From Nostoc sp. NIES-4103 (lineage in GTDB: Bacteria > Cyanobacteriota > Cyanobacteriia > Cyanobacteriales > Nostocaceae): a stretch of 64,000 nucleotides of DNA. Where the stretch lies: the NCBI RefSeq assembly GCF_002368335.1, contig NZ_AP018288.1:4240628-4304627 (forward strand). Direction: 5' to 3'. Positions 32,776-42,127 of the stretch are shown here, piece after piece; the stretch's first letter is position 1, and the number at the start of each line of letters is the position of its first letter. A program made the position numbers and the translations under genes. The notes under the pieces were generated by a model. The model made no database searches, was not told the origin of the DNA, and saw only the letters and a program-made list of their open reading frames with translations.

Positions 32776-33717
32776 CTACCTTGATGATCGCCGCAAGAGA
32801 ACTTCCCAAGTAGCACCACCGACTACGCCGTCAGGTTCTAGTCCATAGCGTTTTTGAGCTGCTTTGACTGCTTCTTCGGTTGCTGGGCCAAAGTCTCCAT
32901 CTATACCGCCATCAAGAAATCCCAGCCTTTGCAACCGCTGTTGCAACTTAGTGACTTCCGAATTACGCATACCTGGACGCAAAATCGGCAATCCTTCTGT
33001 GGTGTATTGAACGCCAGGGATTTGAGTAGTAGTTGTAGTTGTGCTGCGGGTGTTGGATGTGCTGCGATTCTGCGATGAAGGGCGTTTAGGTGTTGTTTGT
33101 GGCTTTTGAGTTGTAGTTGGTTTGCGGATAACGGGTCTGGGTTCGGGTTTGGTAGTTGCAACTGGAGGTGTGGTTGTGCGGATAACAGGTCTGGGTTCGG
33201 GTTTGAGAGTTGCAACTGGAGTTGTACTAGGGAGAGTGGGAACAGGGAAACTTGTTGTCGAGTTAGATGCTGAGTTAGTTGATGGGTTAGCAGCAGAGAC
33301 GCTTGGTGTAGCTGCTGGGCCATTTGGGAACAGTCTTTGCCAAGTTTCAGCATCAACAATACCATCTGGGTTTAAGCCAACTGCTTGCTTAAAACGGGAA
33401 ACGGCGCTGGCTGTATTCTCGTTATAAACACCATTGACTGTTTCTGAGTAAAAGCCCAAAAGCTTCAAAGCGGCTTGCAGTTCCGATACACGTTCGCCTT
33501 GGCTACCAACTTGCAGCACAGGACGATTGATGTTACTTTGGACGCTGACTTGGGCAATTTCTTGTTGTGCGGCAATTGATACTATACCAGAGGAGCCAAT
33601 AAGCACAGTCGTAGAGGAAAACACAAGTAAGCTAAAAAACTTATTAGCCCTCAATAAGTCACATGCTTTTGGTGACCCCAGGTAGTTCAATATACTTGCT
33701 GTGAGGCTGCCTTTCAT
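32776..33717 (-). CDS. Exported peptidoglycan-binding protein, two PG_binding_1 domains
   Basis: A 313-aa protein. The N-terminal 50 residues contain a hydrophobic export segment (FFSLLVFSSTTVLIGSSGIVSIAA). A PG_binding_1 domain lies at about 65-132 (VGSQGERVSELQAALKLLGFY) and a second at about 240-308 (PGMRNSEVTKLQQRLQRLGFLDG). A Pro/Thr-rich linker joins them, with a tandem KPEPRPVIR repeat. No catalytic domain is present, so it probably docks on the cell wall. STRRs lie on both sides. Confidence 0.88.
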   Translation of the reverse strand: MKGSLTASILNYLGSPKACDLLRANKFFSLLVFSSTTVLIGSSGIVSIAAQQEIAQVSVQSNINRPVLQVGSQGERVSELQAALKLLGFYSETVNGVYNENTASAVSRFKQAVGLNPDGIVDAETWQRLFPNGPAATPSVSAANPSTNSASNSTTSFPVPTLPSTTPVATLKPEPRPVIRTTTPPVATTKPEPRPVIRKPTTTQKPQTTPKRPSSQNRSTSNTRSTTTTTTQIPGVQYTTEGLPILRPGMRNSEVTKLQQRLQRLGFLDGGIDGDFGPATEEAVKAAQKRYGLEPDGVVGGATWEVLLRRSSR

Positions 33718-33867
33718 GGAATTTGTTCCCAGAATCTTCTGATGCTAATATTACAGCCGCTTGAGCCTAGAAAACAGCTGGTGCGATCGCGATCGCGTAT
33801 AAATTATATAGCCAATAGTCAATAGTCAACAGTCAACAGTCATCAGTTATCAGTCATCTGTCATCAA

Positions 33868-35160
33868 TCAACTATCAAGAGCATTATTAATTGCTTCTTC
33901 TTGACCAACTAAAGACAGATAAGGTTCCTGCAAATACCGACAAGCAGCTGTCATGGCATCTTGTGCATTCACGGATGCAATCAACTCTTGAAACTTCGTA
34001 TCAAAATCAATTCCCAAGCCTAAAATTTCATACCAGCCGTATATTTGAGCAATTTGTCCGTTTGTTTGTTTACCCAAAGCATACTGCCCCAAGATTTTGT
34101 TCTTAGCCGCTTGTAGGGCGCTTTCTGATACTTCTGTGGTACAGAGTAATTCTACTTCTGTACGCAGACCATTCAGGGCTATACTTGTATTTTCTGGTGC
34201 AGTACCCATATAAACCACAAACGACCCTGGATACAGCCGTGTTGGGTAAAATGCGGAAACTTCATAAGCTAAGCCCCGCTTTTCTCGCAACTCTACAAAC
34301 AAGCGACTGGAAAGCCCATTACCTAAGTAAGTAGAGAGTAACTTTAAGGGCGCATAGTCAGGAGAAATCACTGCTGATCCCAAGTAACCCAACATGACGA
34401 TTGATTGCTGCGTTTGAATGGGCTTGAGTTGGTGCTGTGGTTGTACTTGAATTTCAGGTAAATTAATACTTGGTAGGGGTTGTGTAGGAATTGGCCAATC
34501 ACCAAATACTTGTTCTACCAATGCCACTGCATCTTGTTGGGAAATGCGACCAGCAATACTAATTACTACGTTATCTGGACGGAAATAAGTCTGGTGATAT
34601 GCAACTAAGTCCGCACGGGTTAAGCGGCTCATGGTTGCTTCGTTGCCCAGCAATGACATCGCGTAGGGATGGTTTTGATACATCACCTGTCGCATTTGCT
34701 CAAAGGCAACGGTAAACGGTTGCTCTTGTTGAGAACGAATATTTTGTAGTGCCAAACGCCGTTCTAGTTCCACTTGCACTTCCGGAAATGTAGGCGATCG
34801 CAAAATCCGCCCTGACAATGCTAAAATTTCGGGAAAGTCTGATGTTACTGTCTTCAACGACAACAAAAAGTAATCTGTAGTAGTATCTGCACTTAAACTA
34901 GCCCCTACAGACTCCACTTGTTCGGCAATTTCTAAACTCGAAAGTCCATCACATCCCTTTGTCATTACTGCTGAAAGCAAATAGGCTAAACCTGCTTGCT
35001 CTTGTTTTTCGTAACAACTGCCAGCACGAATAAAAATCCGCCCTGCAATAATATCCGCAGCCGGATTTTCTGACACTAGCACTACAATGCCATTATTCAA
35101 TACAGTGCGATGGATAGGGGAGTGAGATAAAGAAGGTTTCACGGTTTGAGTTATAGACAT
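33868..35160 (-). CDS. M16 peptidase-family protein, catalytically inactive partner
   Basis: A 430-aa insulinase/processing-peptidase fold protein. Where active members have HxxEH this one reads YLLSA (60-64), so zinc binding is lost. The C-terminal half keeps the substrate-binding region (GLSSRLFVELREKRGLAYEVSAFYPTRLYPG). It lies directly after an active M16 gene on the same strand, the known arrangement in which an active and an inactive chain form a heterodimer. Confidence 0.88.
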   Translation of the reverse strand: MSITQTVKPSLSHSPIHRTVLNNGIVVLVSENPAADIIAGRIFIRAGSCYEKQEQAGLAYLLSAVMTKGCDGLSSLEIAEQVESVGASLSADTTTDYFLLSLKTVTSDFPEILALSGRILRSPTFPEVQVELERRLALQNIRSQQEQPFTVAFEQMRQVMYQNHPYAMSLLGNEATMSRLTRADLVAYHQTYFRPDNVVISIAGRISQQDAVALVEQVFGDWPIPTQPLPSINLPEIQVQPQHQLKPIQTQQSIVMLGYLGSAVISPDYAPLKLLSTYLGNGLSSRLFVELREKRGLAYEVSAFYPTRLYPGSFVVYMGTAPENTSIALNGLRTEVELLCTTEVSESALQAAKNKILGQYALGKQTNGQIAQIYGWYEILGLGIDFDTKFQELIASVNAQDAMTAACRYLQEPYLSLVGQEEAINNALDS

Positions 35161-35242
35161 TAGTCAATAGTCAATAGTCAATAGTCATTAGTCAACAGTC
35201 AATAATCAAAAAAACTATGGACTATGGACTTTTGACTATGGA
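35161..35242. repeat. STRR (AGTCAAT)n between the two M16 genes
   Basis: Heptamers of AGTCAAT/AGTCATT type fill most of the 82-bp spacer between the two peptidase genes. Confidence 0.75.
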
Positions 35243-36511
35243 CTAACAGGGTTTAAGTATGGTGATGGCGTAATTATGCGGTGAAAGATACTGTTTAGCT
35301 AATTGTTGCAGTTCTTCGGCATTAAATGATTGAATCTGCTGCGGATATGCTACTGCTAATTCAGCTTGGGCAATGGTGTTGTAGTAACCATACAGCCCTG
35401 TGAGCTGATTTGGCGTTTCGGTAGAAAAAGCATACTCGTTACACAGAAGTCTGCGTGTACGAGCCAGTTCTTGTTCTGTTATGCCTTCAGTTTGCAAATC
35501 ATGCAAATGAGTGCGAATTAAGTACTCAACTTGCTCTAAGTTTTCTGGCTCCAACCAAGCGGTAATTGTAAATAAACTGGATTCTCTTTGTAGGGAAAAA
35601 TTACTACAAATCCCGTGTACTAGTTGCAATTCTTCCCGCAAATCACGCACTAACCGCGAAGTCCGCCCTTCTGCTAATAACACCGACAACAAATCTAAAC
35701 CATGAGCAGTACGCAGTTGCTCTACTCCTGGTACAACCCACGCCATCAACAACCGTGCTTGCTCTATGCGTGGTAAATAAAGTTCTTGACGGCGAATTTC
35801 GGCGATAGATGACTCTACCACTTTTGCTGCAAGTGGGCAAGCAGAACGTTCAGGAAAATTCACAAATGATTTATTTACCAATTCCAAAGCTGGCTGTTGA
35901 GCAATTCCTCCCACAACCACTACTGTCATGTTTTCTGGTTGGTAGTGAGTGCGATGAAAGCAGCGCATTGCTTCTGGTGACTGCTGCATGAGTTCTTGTT
36001 CACTACCAAGCACCGAACGTCCGTAAGGATGGGTTGGGTAAACGCTTTTGTTCAAAGCTTGGAATCCTATCCAATCAGGATCATCATAGCAGGAACGGAT
36101 TTCTTCTAGCACTACGTCCCGTTCGCGGGCAAATTCATCATCTGGTATTGCGGCATTCAGCAGTAGTTCGCCCAAGTGGGGCAAAGTATCTTTTAGGTAA
36201 GGTGCAGCTGTCGTTAGGGAATAATGAGCATAATCGTAGCTTGTGGCTGCATTACTCACACCACCTCTGTTTTCAATCTTGTGATCAAACATTCCTGGAG
36301 GTAGCGTTGCTGTACCTTTAAAAATCATGTGTTCTAAAAAGTGAGCCATGCCATACCACGGTTCTGGCTCAAGGGTAGCTCCAGCACGCACCCATACATC
36401 AGCCACAACTACAGGGGTAGTGGAAATTTCTTGATGAATAAACGTTAAACCATTATCTAATCGGATAACCGAAGCTGGAAACACGCTATTAATTAGTTGT
36501 TGTTGTGACAA
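35243..36511 (-). CDS. M16 family zinc metallopeptidase
   Basis: A 422-aa M16B protease with the inverted zinc motif HFLEH (57-61) and the downstream glutamates VVLEEI (133-138) that provide the third ligand. The C-terminal half has the GRTSRLVRDLREELQLVHGICSNF segment. It is predicted to cleave small peptides, in the cytoplasm or periplasm; no signal peptide is seen. It is followed at 82 bp by an inactive paralogue, its likely partner. Confidence 0.92.
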   Translation of the reverse strand: MSQQQLINSVFPASVIRLDNGLTFIHQEISTTPVVVADVWVRAGATLEPEPWYGMAHFLEHMIFKGTATLPPGMFDHKIENRGGVSNAATSYDYAHYSLTTAAPYLKDTLPHLGELLLNAAIPDDEFARERDVVLEEIRSCYDDPDWIGFQALNKSVYPTHPYGRSVLGSEQELMQQSPEAMRCFHRTHYQPENMTVVVVGGIAQQPALELVNKSFVNFPERSACPLAAKVVESSIAEIRRQELYLPRIEQARLLMAWVVPGVEQLRTAHGLDLLSVLLAEGRTSRLVRDLREELQLVHGICSNFSLQRESSLFTITAWLEPENLEQVEYLIRTHLHDLQTEGITEQELARTRRLLCNEYAFSTETPNQLTGLYGYYNTIAQAELAVAYPQQIQSFNAEELQQLAKQYLSPHNYAITILKPC

Positions 36512-36756
36512 TTTTTTGTAGCTTTAACCACAATTTCATGTTATTTTTGTAATCTTAACTCTGAACGATCGCTAATTTAGAATCAAGTTATACAGATTTA
36601 GTTCTCTTAAACAGGTAAATCCCATTTCTCAGGTTGATCAAAGTTGAATTTATTTCCGCAAAATCGGCAAAATCCTGATTCTGCCTCAATTTGCATTGAT
36701 TATTTCTAATTTTTTATCACTAATTAATAATCTATAATTTTTCCTAATATTAAAGT

Positions 36757-36789
36757 TAAAGCTCCCAATTTCTTGCTGATTTTGGGAGC
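36757..36789 (-). terminator. Terminator hairpin downstream of the 6S RNA candidate
   Basis: AGCTCCCAA and TTGGGAGCT form a perfect 9-bp stem. On the minus strand it is followed by TTTAACTTTAAT, so it fits as terminator of a minus-strand transcript through the 6S RNA region. Confidence 0.5.
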
Positions 36790-36799
36790 TGATAATTTT

Positions 36800-36985
36800 G
36801 AGTTCACCGCGACGCCGTTTTACCTAAGTTTATGACCTGGTTAAACCAGGTGGGTACCGATGTGCCTCGTTTAAAGTTTCCGGGTACATGCCCGGTCTAC
36901 TGCCACGAGAACTGTTTGGTTCCCTTTTCATTAAAGACATAGATCAAAAAACTTGATGGCAGTCACCAACGTCGTAGTGCAACTC
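36800..36985 (-). ncRNA. ssaA: Probable 6S RNA
   Basis: A non-coding segment of about 186 nt that folds as one long interrupted rod. The ends pair (GAGTT and CGACG with CGTCG and AACTC), further matches follow (AAGTTT/AAACTT, GGGTACC/GGTTCCC, CTCG/CGAG), and the apex is CCGGG/CCCGG. On the minus strand a perfect TATAAT (36990-36995) ends five bases before the 5' end. The 3' side of the central region contains a small CCTGGTT/AACCAGG hairpin, as in E. coli 6S RNA. Cyanobacterial 6S RNA is about 185 nt and linked to purK, which lies next door. 6S RNA binds the RNA polymerase holoenzyme and imitates an open promoter. Confidence 0.6.
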
Positions 36986-36989
36986 ACTC

Positions 36990-36995
36990 ATTATA
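36990..36995 (-). promoter_or_regulatory. -10 box of the 6S RNA candidate
   Basis: On the minus strand this is TATAAT, five bases before the first base of the closing stem. No good -35 hexamer is seen at 17 bp. Confidence 0.45.
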
Positions 36996-37059
36996 GCTTT
37001 CAAAAACAGGTTGTGTGTTGAAGATGGAAATTTTCTCGCAAATTTAACCAAACTCCTTT

Positions 37060-37278
37060 GGGGTGGGAATCGGGAACGGGCAATGGGGAACGGCAAGAAA
37101 AGTTGTGAGGTTGGGAAAGGGGAAGGGGAAGTGAACGGGGAACTAAAGGGGAACGGTAAGAAAAGTTGTGAGGCTAGATATTTTGGAAAGTTGTTTGTTC
37201 CCTCCCTCTCCCATTATTGGGTCTAAGTCCTCCATCACACGCAGTTCCTATTCCCTATTCCCTGTTCCCTATTCCCTT
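37060..37278. repeat. STRR-like G-rich and C-rich degenerate repeats
   Basis: GGGAACGG-type units (about 37067-37165, two copies of AACGG(C/T)AAGAAAAGTTGTGAGG) are followed by CCCTATTCCCTGTTCCC heptamers at 37243-37278, directly before the purK stop codon. Confidence 0.65.
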
Positions 37279-38409
37279 TTAATTGGGATACCAGATAGAT
37301 TCTATGGTGTGGGCAGTGGCGATCGCTGTTTCGCGATTCTGGTAATCTAGCAAAACGGTGACATGTCCTAGTTTGCGCCCAGGGCGTGATTCACTTTTAC
37401 CATACCAGTGGACATGAGCTTGAGGAATGGCTGCTAATTGTTGGCGCTGGCTTTGGTAGTCACTAAGGGAATTTTCATACCCCAGCAGGTTGACCATCAC
37501 AGCACTGGCACATTGTAAAGCGGGATCACCCAAAGTTAAACCACAAACAGCCCGCAAATGCTGCTCAAATTGGGAAGTTTTGCAAGCATCTAAAGAAAAG
37601 TGTCCAGAATTATGGGTACGAGGAGCGATTTCGTTGACTAACACTCGACCATCACCAGTGAGGAATAGTTCAATACCGAAAATTCCCACTACTTCCAGGC
37701 TATCTAATAGAGTATGAGCGATCGCTGCTATTTGTGTTGCTTGATTTACCGTAATATCGGCTGGTGCAATGACTCGCCGACACACTTGTTGTTCTTGCTG
37801 GGTTTCTACAACTGGGTATGTGATAACCTCACCTTGGACAGAACGCGCTGCAATTATCGCCAATTCCCGCTCAAAGGGAACAAATTCCTCGATTAAAAAT
37901 AAATTTTTGCTGGAATTTAGCTTTTCCTGTAAAGTGGCTAAATCCTGGATAATGAAAGTACCTTGACCGTCATAACCGTGCCGCCTAGCTTTCAAGACTA
38001 GTGGAAAATCTAGAGATTCTATCTTAGAAGCAAGATTTTCCTGTTCAACAGCGAAAAAAGAAGGAACTGGCAAGCCCAAGTCACGTAAATAGCAACGTTG
38101 GTGATATTTATCTAATAGAGGTATCAAAGCTTCTAACCTGGGGCGGAAGCAGACACCTTGGTGTGCTAAAGATGATAAAGCATCCAGATTCACAAATTCA
38201 TTTTCAAAGCTGATGACATCGCATTTACTAGCTAAAATCTCTGTAGCCAGAGCATCATCAACTGGGGCGAAAACAGTTTCCTGGGCAATAGATACAGCGG
38301 GATCATCTTTACTCGGAGTTTGTACAACTAATTCTACTCCTAACTTTTTGGCTGCATCCGCCATCATCCAGGCAAGTTGTCCGCCACCAATTATACCAAC
38401 ACGTTTCAT
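37279..38409 (-). CDS. purK: N5-carboxyaminoimidazole ribonucleotide synthase
   Basis: A 376-aa ATP-grasp enzyme that converts AIR, ATP and bicarbonate to N5-CAIR in purine synthesis. Seen: GIIGGGQLAWMMADAAKKLG at the N-terminus, the ATP-grasp lysine LKARRHGYDGQGTF, EEFVPFERELAI, and the metal-binding VNEIAPRTHNSGHF. Its start codons (ATGTTAATG) overlap the stop of the upstream pentapeptide gene, so the two are co-transcribed and probably translationally coupled. The 6S RNA candidate lies downstream on the same strand. Confidence 0.95.
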   Translation of the reverse strand: MKRVGIIGGGQLAWMMADAAKKLGVELVVQTPSKDDPAVSIAQETVFAPVDDALATEILASKCDVISFENEFVNLDALSSLAHQGVCFRPRLEALIPLLDKYHQRCYLRDLGLPVPSFFAVEQENLASKIESLDFPLVLKARRHGYDGQGTFIIQDLATLQEKLNSSKNLFLIEEFVPFERELAIIAARSVQGEVITYPVVETQQEQQVCRRVIAPADITVNQATQIAAIAHTLLDSLEVVGIFGIELFLTGDGRVLVNEIAPRTHNSGHFSLDACKTSQFEQHLRAVCGLTLGDPALQCASAVMVNLLGYENSLSDYQSQRQQLAAIPQAHVHWYGKSESRPGRKLGHVTVLLDYQNRETAIATAHTIESIWYPN

Positions 38410-38897
38410 TAACATCCTAGAGAATCACGAGTTTCCACGCCAGTTTGAGAATTGACTCCACTGGCTTTGGCGCACAATTCTTTAATTTGCGCTTTGTCTA
38501 AAATTGCATCAGTGAAATCTGCACCGTTGATATTGACATCGGTAAAGATGGCGCGGAGCAAAAGAGCTTCTTTGAAAATAGCATCACTCAAATCAGCTTT
38601 AGTCAAGTTTACCTGATCAACCATTGCATTCGTTAAATCGGCTCCGTGGAGATTTGCTTGTGTCATCACCGAAGCACTCATCACTGCTCCCCGCAAGTCG
38701 GCGTTTGCAAAGTTAGCTAGTTCCATGTTGGCGTTAGAAAACTCAGCAGCTTGCAAACTTTGCCCTGAAAAGTCCCGTCTTGATAACTCTGCATTACTAA
38801 ATGACAGCGGATGAGTCCAGTCTACCGCCAGTGCTGGGGAAGCCAGGAAAAATGTCATAATCCCCACAATTAATACTAATCCGTGCTTCCAAAACAT
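38409..38897 (-). CDS. Exported pentapeptide-repeat protein
   Basis: A 162-aa protein with a signal peptide (MFWKHGLVLIVGIMTFFLASPALA) and about fifteen A(D/N)LxX pentapeptides (NANMELANFANADLRGAVM; ADLTNAMVDQVNLTKADL), which form a right-handed beta-helix. A C-terminal helical tail with two Cys follows. It resembles the thylakoid-lumen pentapeptide proteins (TL15/TL17 type) of unknown function. Its stop codon overlaps the start of purK. Confidence 0.88.
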   Translation of the reverse strand: MFWKHGLVLIVGIMTFFLASPALAVDWTHPLSFSNAELSRRDFSGQSLQAAEFSNANMELANFANADLRGAVMSASVMTQANLHGADLTNAMVDQVNLTKADLSDAIFKEALLLRAIFTDVNINGADFTDAILDKAQIKELCAKASGVNSQTGVETRDSLGC

Positions 38898-39619
38898 ATT
38901 CGTAGCTACTTTGGTGTTACTGGATTCAGCTTACCGCATTTGAATATGGGGATTGGTGATTGGGGATTGGTGATTGGGGACTGGGGACTGGGGATTAGGG
39001 TCTATGGGGGGATGAGGGGGATGAGGGAGAAATAATAACTGTTTTTTGCTTTGTTCAATTTTGATCACAGCGCTTTTGAACTAATTGAACTACACAACTC
39101 CCCACTCCCTACTCCCTATTCCCTACTCCCCATTCTCTCTGTCTGCAAACTTGTTACTTAGGAATGATGATGGTAATTCACAAGACATATTTTGTGATTC
39201 TACAGCACAAAATCTCATTAGCAGATATTTAAAATATGAGTAAATGATTATGGAAGAATTACTCATGCAATGTTTACAATTCTTGACTTTTGAAGTTGAA
39301 TTTTAGGATAAAAGTAGTTTTATTAGTAGGAATCATCAGCAATTTAGTTTACATTTCTTAACTTCACTAATTTCAGGTAAAGTTTGTTGTCTTTTGACTT
39401 CACCTAGCACTATCGACTGTTAGTCTTTTAATTAAGGTGAGCAGTGAGCATTGTTTGAGCATAATAGTTTAAGTGTCTCAAATGCTGAAAAAGCTTTACA
39501 AATTTCCAAGAGGATAATTAGCTATAACTTCATTGTGATTAGTTAACGATTCCAAAATATTCTATAGATTTATATTCTCTAACTACACAAATTCAAACCG
39601 GCGAATTACCAACACCGAT
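38898..39619. repeat. Intergenic region with STRRs
   Basis: GGGGATTGGTGATTGGGGACT heptamers lie at 38946-39001, GGGATGAGG units at 39006-39029, and CCCTACTCCCTATT heptamers at 39097-39136. The rest (39140-39619) is AT-rich with no recognised gene; it should contain the promoter of the following small gene. Confidence 0.6.
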
Positions 39620-39940
39620 ATGACACATTACTCTGTTGAATGGATTGAAGCGTGGTGCCAAGAAAATGGCTGGACAGAATTATTTATTGAGCGGCGTAAC
39701 AATTATTGGGCTTTCCCTCCGGGAGGAGTAATACCTGAACCAATTCCAAGTCATGTTCTTAAATCGATCAAAGCTGAAAAGGGGTTAACCTTTGAGGAAA
39801 GATTATGGTCGGTATCTGCGGTAATTGGCACAATCGTAGCTGTGGTTTCGACTTTTGTACTGCGGTGTCCAATGCCTTTGGTTGCAGCTTTCGCTTTGAA
39901 TGCAGTGACAGTGGCACAATTAGAACTTGAAGATGCTTAA
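39620..39940 (+). CDS. Small conserved cyanobacterial protein with a membrane segment
   Basis: A 106-aa protein. The N-terminal half is soluble (VEWIEAWCQENGWTELFIERRNNYWAFPPGGVIPEPIP) and is followed by a charged helix and one or two hydrophobic helices (VSAVIGTIVAVVSTFVL; PLVAAFALNAVTVAQL). I recognise it only as a cyanobacterial conserved protein without function. A strong terminator follows, so it is a single-gene unit. Confidence 0.7.
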   Translation: MTHYSVEWIEAWCQENGWTELFIERRNNYWAFPPGGVIPEPIPSHVLKSIKAEKGLTFEERLWSVSAVIGTIVAVVSTFVLRCPMPLVAAFALNAVTVAQLELEDA

Positions 39941-39944
39941 TACT

Positions 39945-39976
39945 AATTCGTAATTCGTAATTCGTAATTCGTAATT
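39945..39976. repeat. STRR (AATTCGT)n
   Basis: Four heptamers directly after the small gene's stop codon. Confidence 0.8.
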
Positions 39977-40043
39977 AGGAGGCGTTAGATACCTGAGTTT
40001 AGAGAATTGGCATGAATTGTGAATCAGGACATTTCTATTAAAT

Positions 40044-40083
40044 AAAGCTGCTCTTGAATGTATTCTTAGCAAGAGCAGCTTTT
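40044..40083 (+). terminator. Intrinsic terminator, 13-bp stem
   Basis: AAAGCTGCTCTTG (40044-40056) pairs perfectly with CAAGAGCAGCTTT (40070-40082/3), followed by TATAG. It terminates the small gene 39620-39940. Confidence 0.7.
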
Positions 40084-40103
40084 ATAGTAAAGTGCTTAGT
40101 TAG

Positions 40104-40203
40104 TTGTCATTTGTCATTTGTCATTTGTCATTTGTCATTTGTCATTTGTTATTCTCCCCATCCCCCCATCTCCCTATCTCCCCATCTCCCCATCCCCCAT
40201 CGC
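40104..40203. repeat. STRR (GTCATTT)n and CCCATCTCCC units
   Basis: Six GTCATTT heptamers (40107-40149) are followed by C-rich CCCATCTCC units up to the 3' end of the GTPase gene. Confidence 0.8.
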
Positions 40204-40213
40204 CCCTGGCTTA

Positions 40214-42127
40214 TCAAACTTGCTGCAAATAATATTCAAATCTTTCTCGAAGTTGTTCAACTGTGAGATTCTGAGTCCAATATTCTACTAGAGCATGACC
40301 AAATGCCCAAGCGTTGCGATCGCCAGATGCGGAAGTTTCTAGCAGCAGCGGCCACAGGGATAATAAGTCAAAGTTGGGTGTTTTAGAATCGCTGCCATTC
40401 AAAAGTGAGAAAAGCTCATAAGCCATTTGCAGTTTACCAATTACAATCGGTAACTTTTCCACTGGAATTTGCTCTGCCAGTAAATAAGCTAAAGTTGGGG
40501 TGCCGGTTGACAGGGTAGAAATAAACTGGAGGACGGGACTTTTAAGCAGCGCTGTCAGTCCTTGGGTGGTAGCCATTTGGAAAGTGTAATGGTCGATGAT
40601 TTTGGCAGCGGCGACGGTGCGGGCTTCTAAATTACGCAAAAATCGAGCTAGGCGCAATTGTTTTGCAGGCGCGATCGCTTCTACTAATCCTAAAGATAGG
40701 GCTTCCACTCCCCAGGAAACTCGCCCGGTTTTTATGTCACTGGTGACGATTGGTAAAACCAAATTACAGAATTCACCCAAAAGTTGCACGCGGTATTCAG
40801 TCGCTTGGCGAATGGCAATTTCTTTTGGGCGATCGCCCCCTTCCCAATCATAAGGAGGTTGCCATTCACGGATGGGACGCAAGCGATCTACTTGAGTTAC
40901 TACTGCGATCGCCCTTAAGTCGCTAACTTCCGTTTGTAACTCTTTGAGAAAGTCCACATCCATTTGTAAAGCAGGATCAAGGGCAGGAGTAACAAGCAGT
41001 AGTAAATCTGCGGTTGTGGCATAATCAAGCACTAATTTTCGCAGTTCCCCACGGTTGACTTGCTCGTAACCTGGTGTGTCTAAAAGTGTGAGAATTTCAC
41101 CGTTAGGAGTTTCCCAGTGGTAATTTTGAATCTGTTCAGTACTGGGTAAAACATCAACAGCTGCTTGATCTGTTTGAAACAAAGTATTAATCAAGCTGCT
41201 TTTTCCCGATCCCGTTCGCCCCACCAGGAGAATATTCACGGGTTTTTGTTCAACCGTCTCCACTGGTTCGGCTTGGGCTAAGATGTCTCGCAGTGTTTGA
41301 GTTTTGGTTGTGGGTAGTTTTGGTGTTGCAACTGTGGTGACTGAAGTGGGGATTGTTTTGCCATAGAGAGCGATCGCTTGCTGACATAAGTTTCTCAGGG
41401 CAGCTTCCCGCAATAATTGGCCTAAATTCACCAATAATTGCTGAGTAGCGCGGTTACTAGTACCTTTGGTGGCTCGGTTAGCAACAGCTGCTACCGGATT
41501 TAACAGCCACTGCGCCCAGTTCCAAACCCGCCAAAGTTTACGTGCAGAAGGCTCCACCTTACGGTATACTTCGTATGCTTGATATGCTTGCCCAACTGTC
41601 ACCTGATTGAGAGCAGGAGATAACTTTTCCATCCATAAATCTAAGCCATCCATTGTTCCCCGAATCAGTCCATAAGCTTGGGGGACGTAAATGTTTAGCA
41701 GGGGATATTGAACTTGAGGATTGTAAATATGAGCGATCGCCACTACTAAATCTTGGCATCGCTGCCAAAATGTCGCCCAATCTTCCCAAATCGGGCGATC
41801 GTTTTGGGCTGCTTGTAAAATTTCTTGCAGTGCGGCTTCTGCTAGTTTGGTGGTGTCTGTTTCAGCTGGTAGTTCCACAGCATTATCTGTAGTAGATTCC
41901 AGTTTGGCACTGACTTCTGCCAGTACGGCTTCTACTTCCTTGAACGCCGGTTGAGTCCATCTCACCAGCAGCCAACGCCAGGCGACGAATATTAAAGTGA
42001 ATACAGCCCAGATCCAATTAATACCCCAAGCGTGGATTTGTAACCCTGCGGATATTAATAAAAAAGTGATGATGGAGGCGATGGGAAGTGCTAAGACAAC
42101 CCATTGCCATAACTTTAATCGCACCAT
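40214..42127 (-). CDS. Membrane-associated Era-like GTPase
   Basis: A 637-aa protein. Two N-terminal membrane segments (about 10-30 and 35-52), then a helical region, then a G domain at about 297-470 with G1 VGRTGSGKSS, G3 LLDTPGYE and G4 VVTQVDRL. A C-terminal helical domain of about 130 residues follows. This is the YcjF/DUF697-linked class of large bacterial GTPases found in several copies in cyanobacteria; the function is unknown. Single gene. Confidence 0.82.
   Translation of the reverse strand: MVRLKLWQWVVLALPIASIITFLLISAGLQIHAWGINWIWAVFTLIFVAWRWLLVRWTQPAFKEVEAVLAEVSAKLESTTDNAVELPAETDTTKLAEAALQEILQAAQNDRPIWEDWATFWQRCQDLVVAIAHIYNPQVQYPLLNIYVPQAYGLIRGTMDGLDLWMEKLSPALNQVTVGQAYQAYEVYRKVEPSARKLWRVWNWAQWLLNPVAAVANRATKGTSNRATQQLLVNLGQLLREAALRNLCQQAIALYGKTIPTSVTTVATPKLPTTKTQTLRDILAQAEPVETVEQKPVNILLVGRTGSGKSSLINTLFQTDQAAVDVLPSTEQIQNYHWETPNGEILTLLDTPGYEQVNRGELRKLVLDYATTADLLLLVTPALDPALQMDVDFLKELQTEVSDLRAIAVVTQVDRLRPIREWQPPYDWEGGDRPKEIAIRQATEYRVQLLGEFCNLVLPIVTSDIKTGRVSWGVEALSLGLVEAIAPAKQLRLARFLRNLEARTVAAAKIIDHYTFQMATTQGLTALLKSPVLQFISTLSTGTPTLAYLLAEQIPVEKLPIVIGKLQMAYELFSLLNGSDSKTPNFDLLSLWPLLLETSASGDRNAWAFGHALVEYWTQNLTVEQLRERFEYYLQQV

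Noticed and set aside
36800..36985. 6S candidate as a tRNA, tmRNA or riboswitch
   Set aside because: No tRNA-like arms or CCA end, no tmRNA tag frame, and the rod-like fold with pairing ends fits 6S RNA better.
40054..40266. 70-codon plus-strand frame
   Set aside because: Made of GTCATTT and C-rich STRR translation, overlapping the GTPase gene end.
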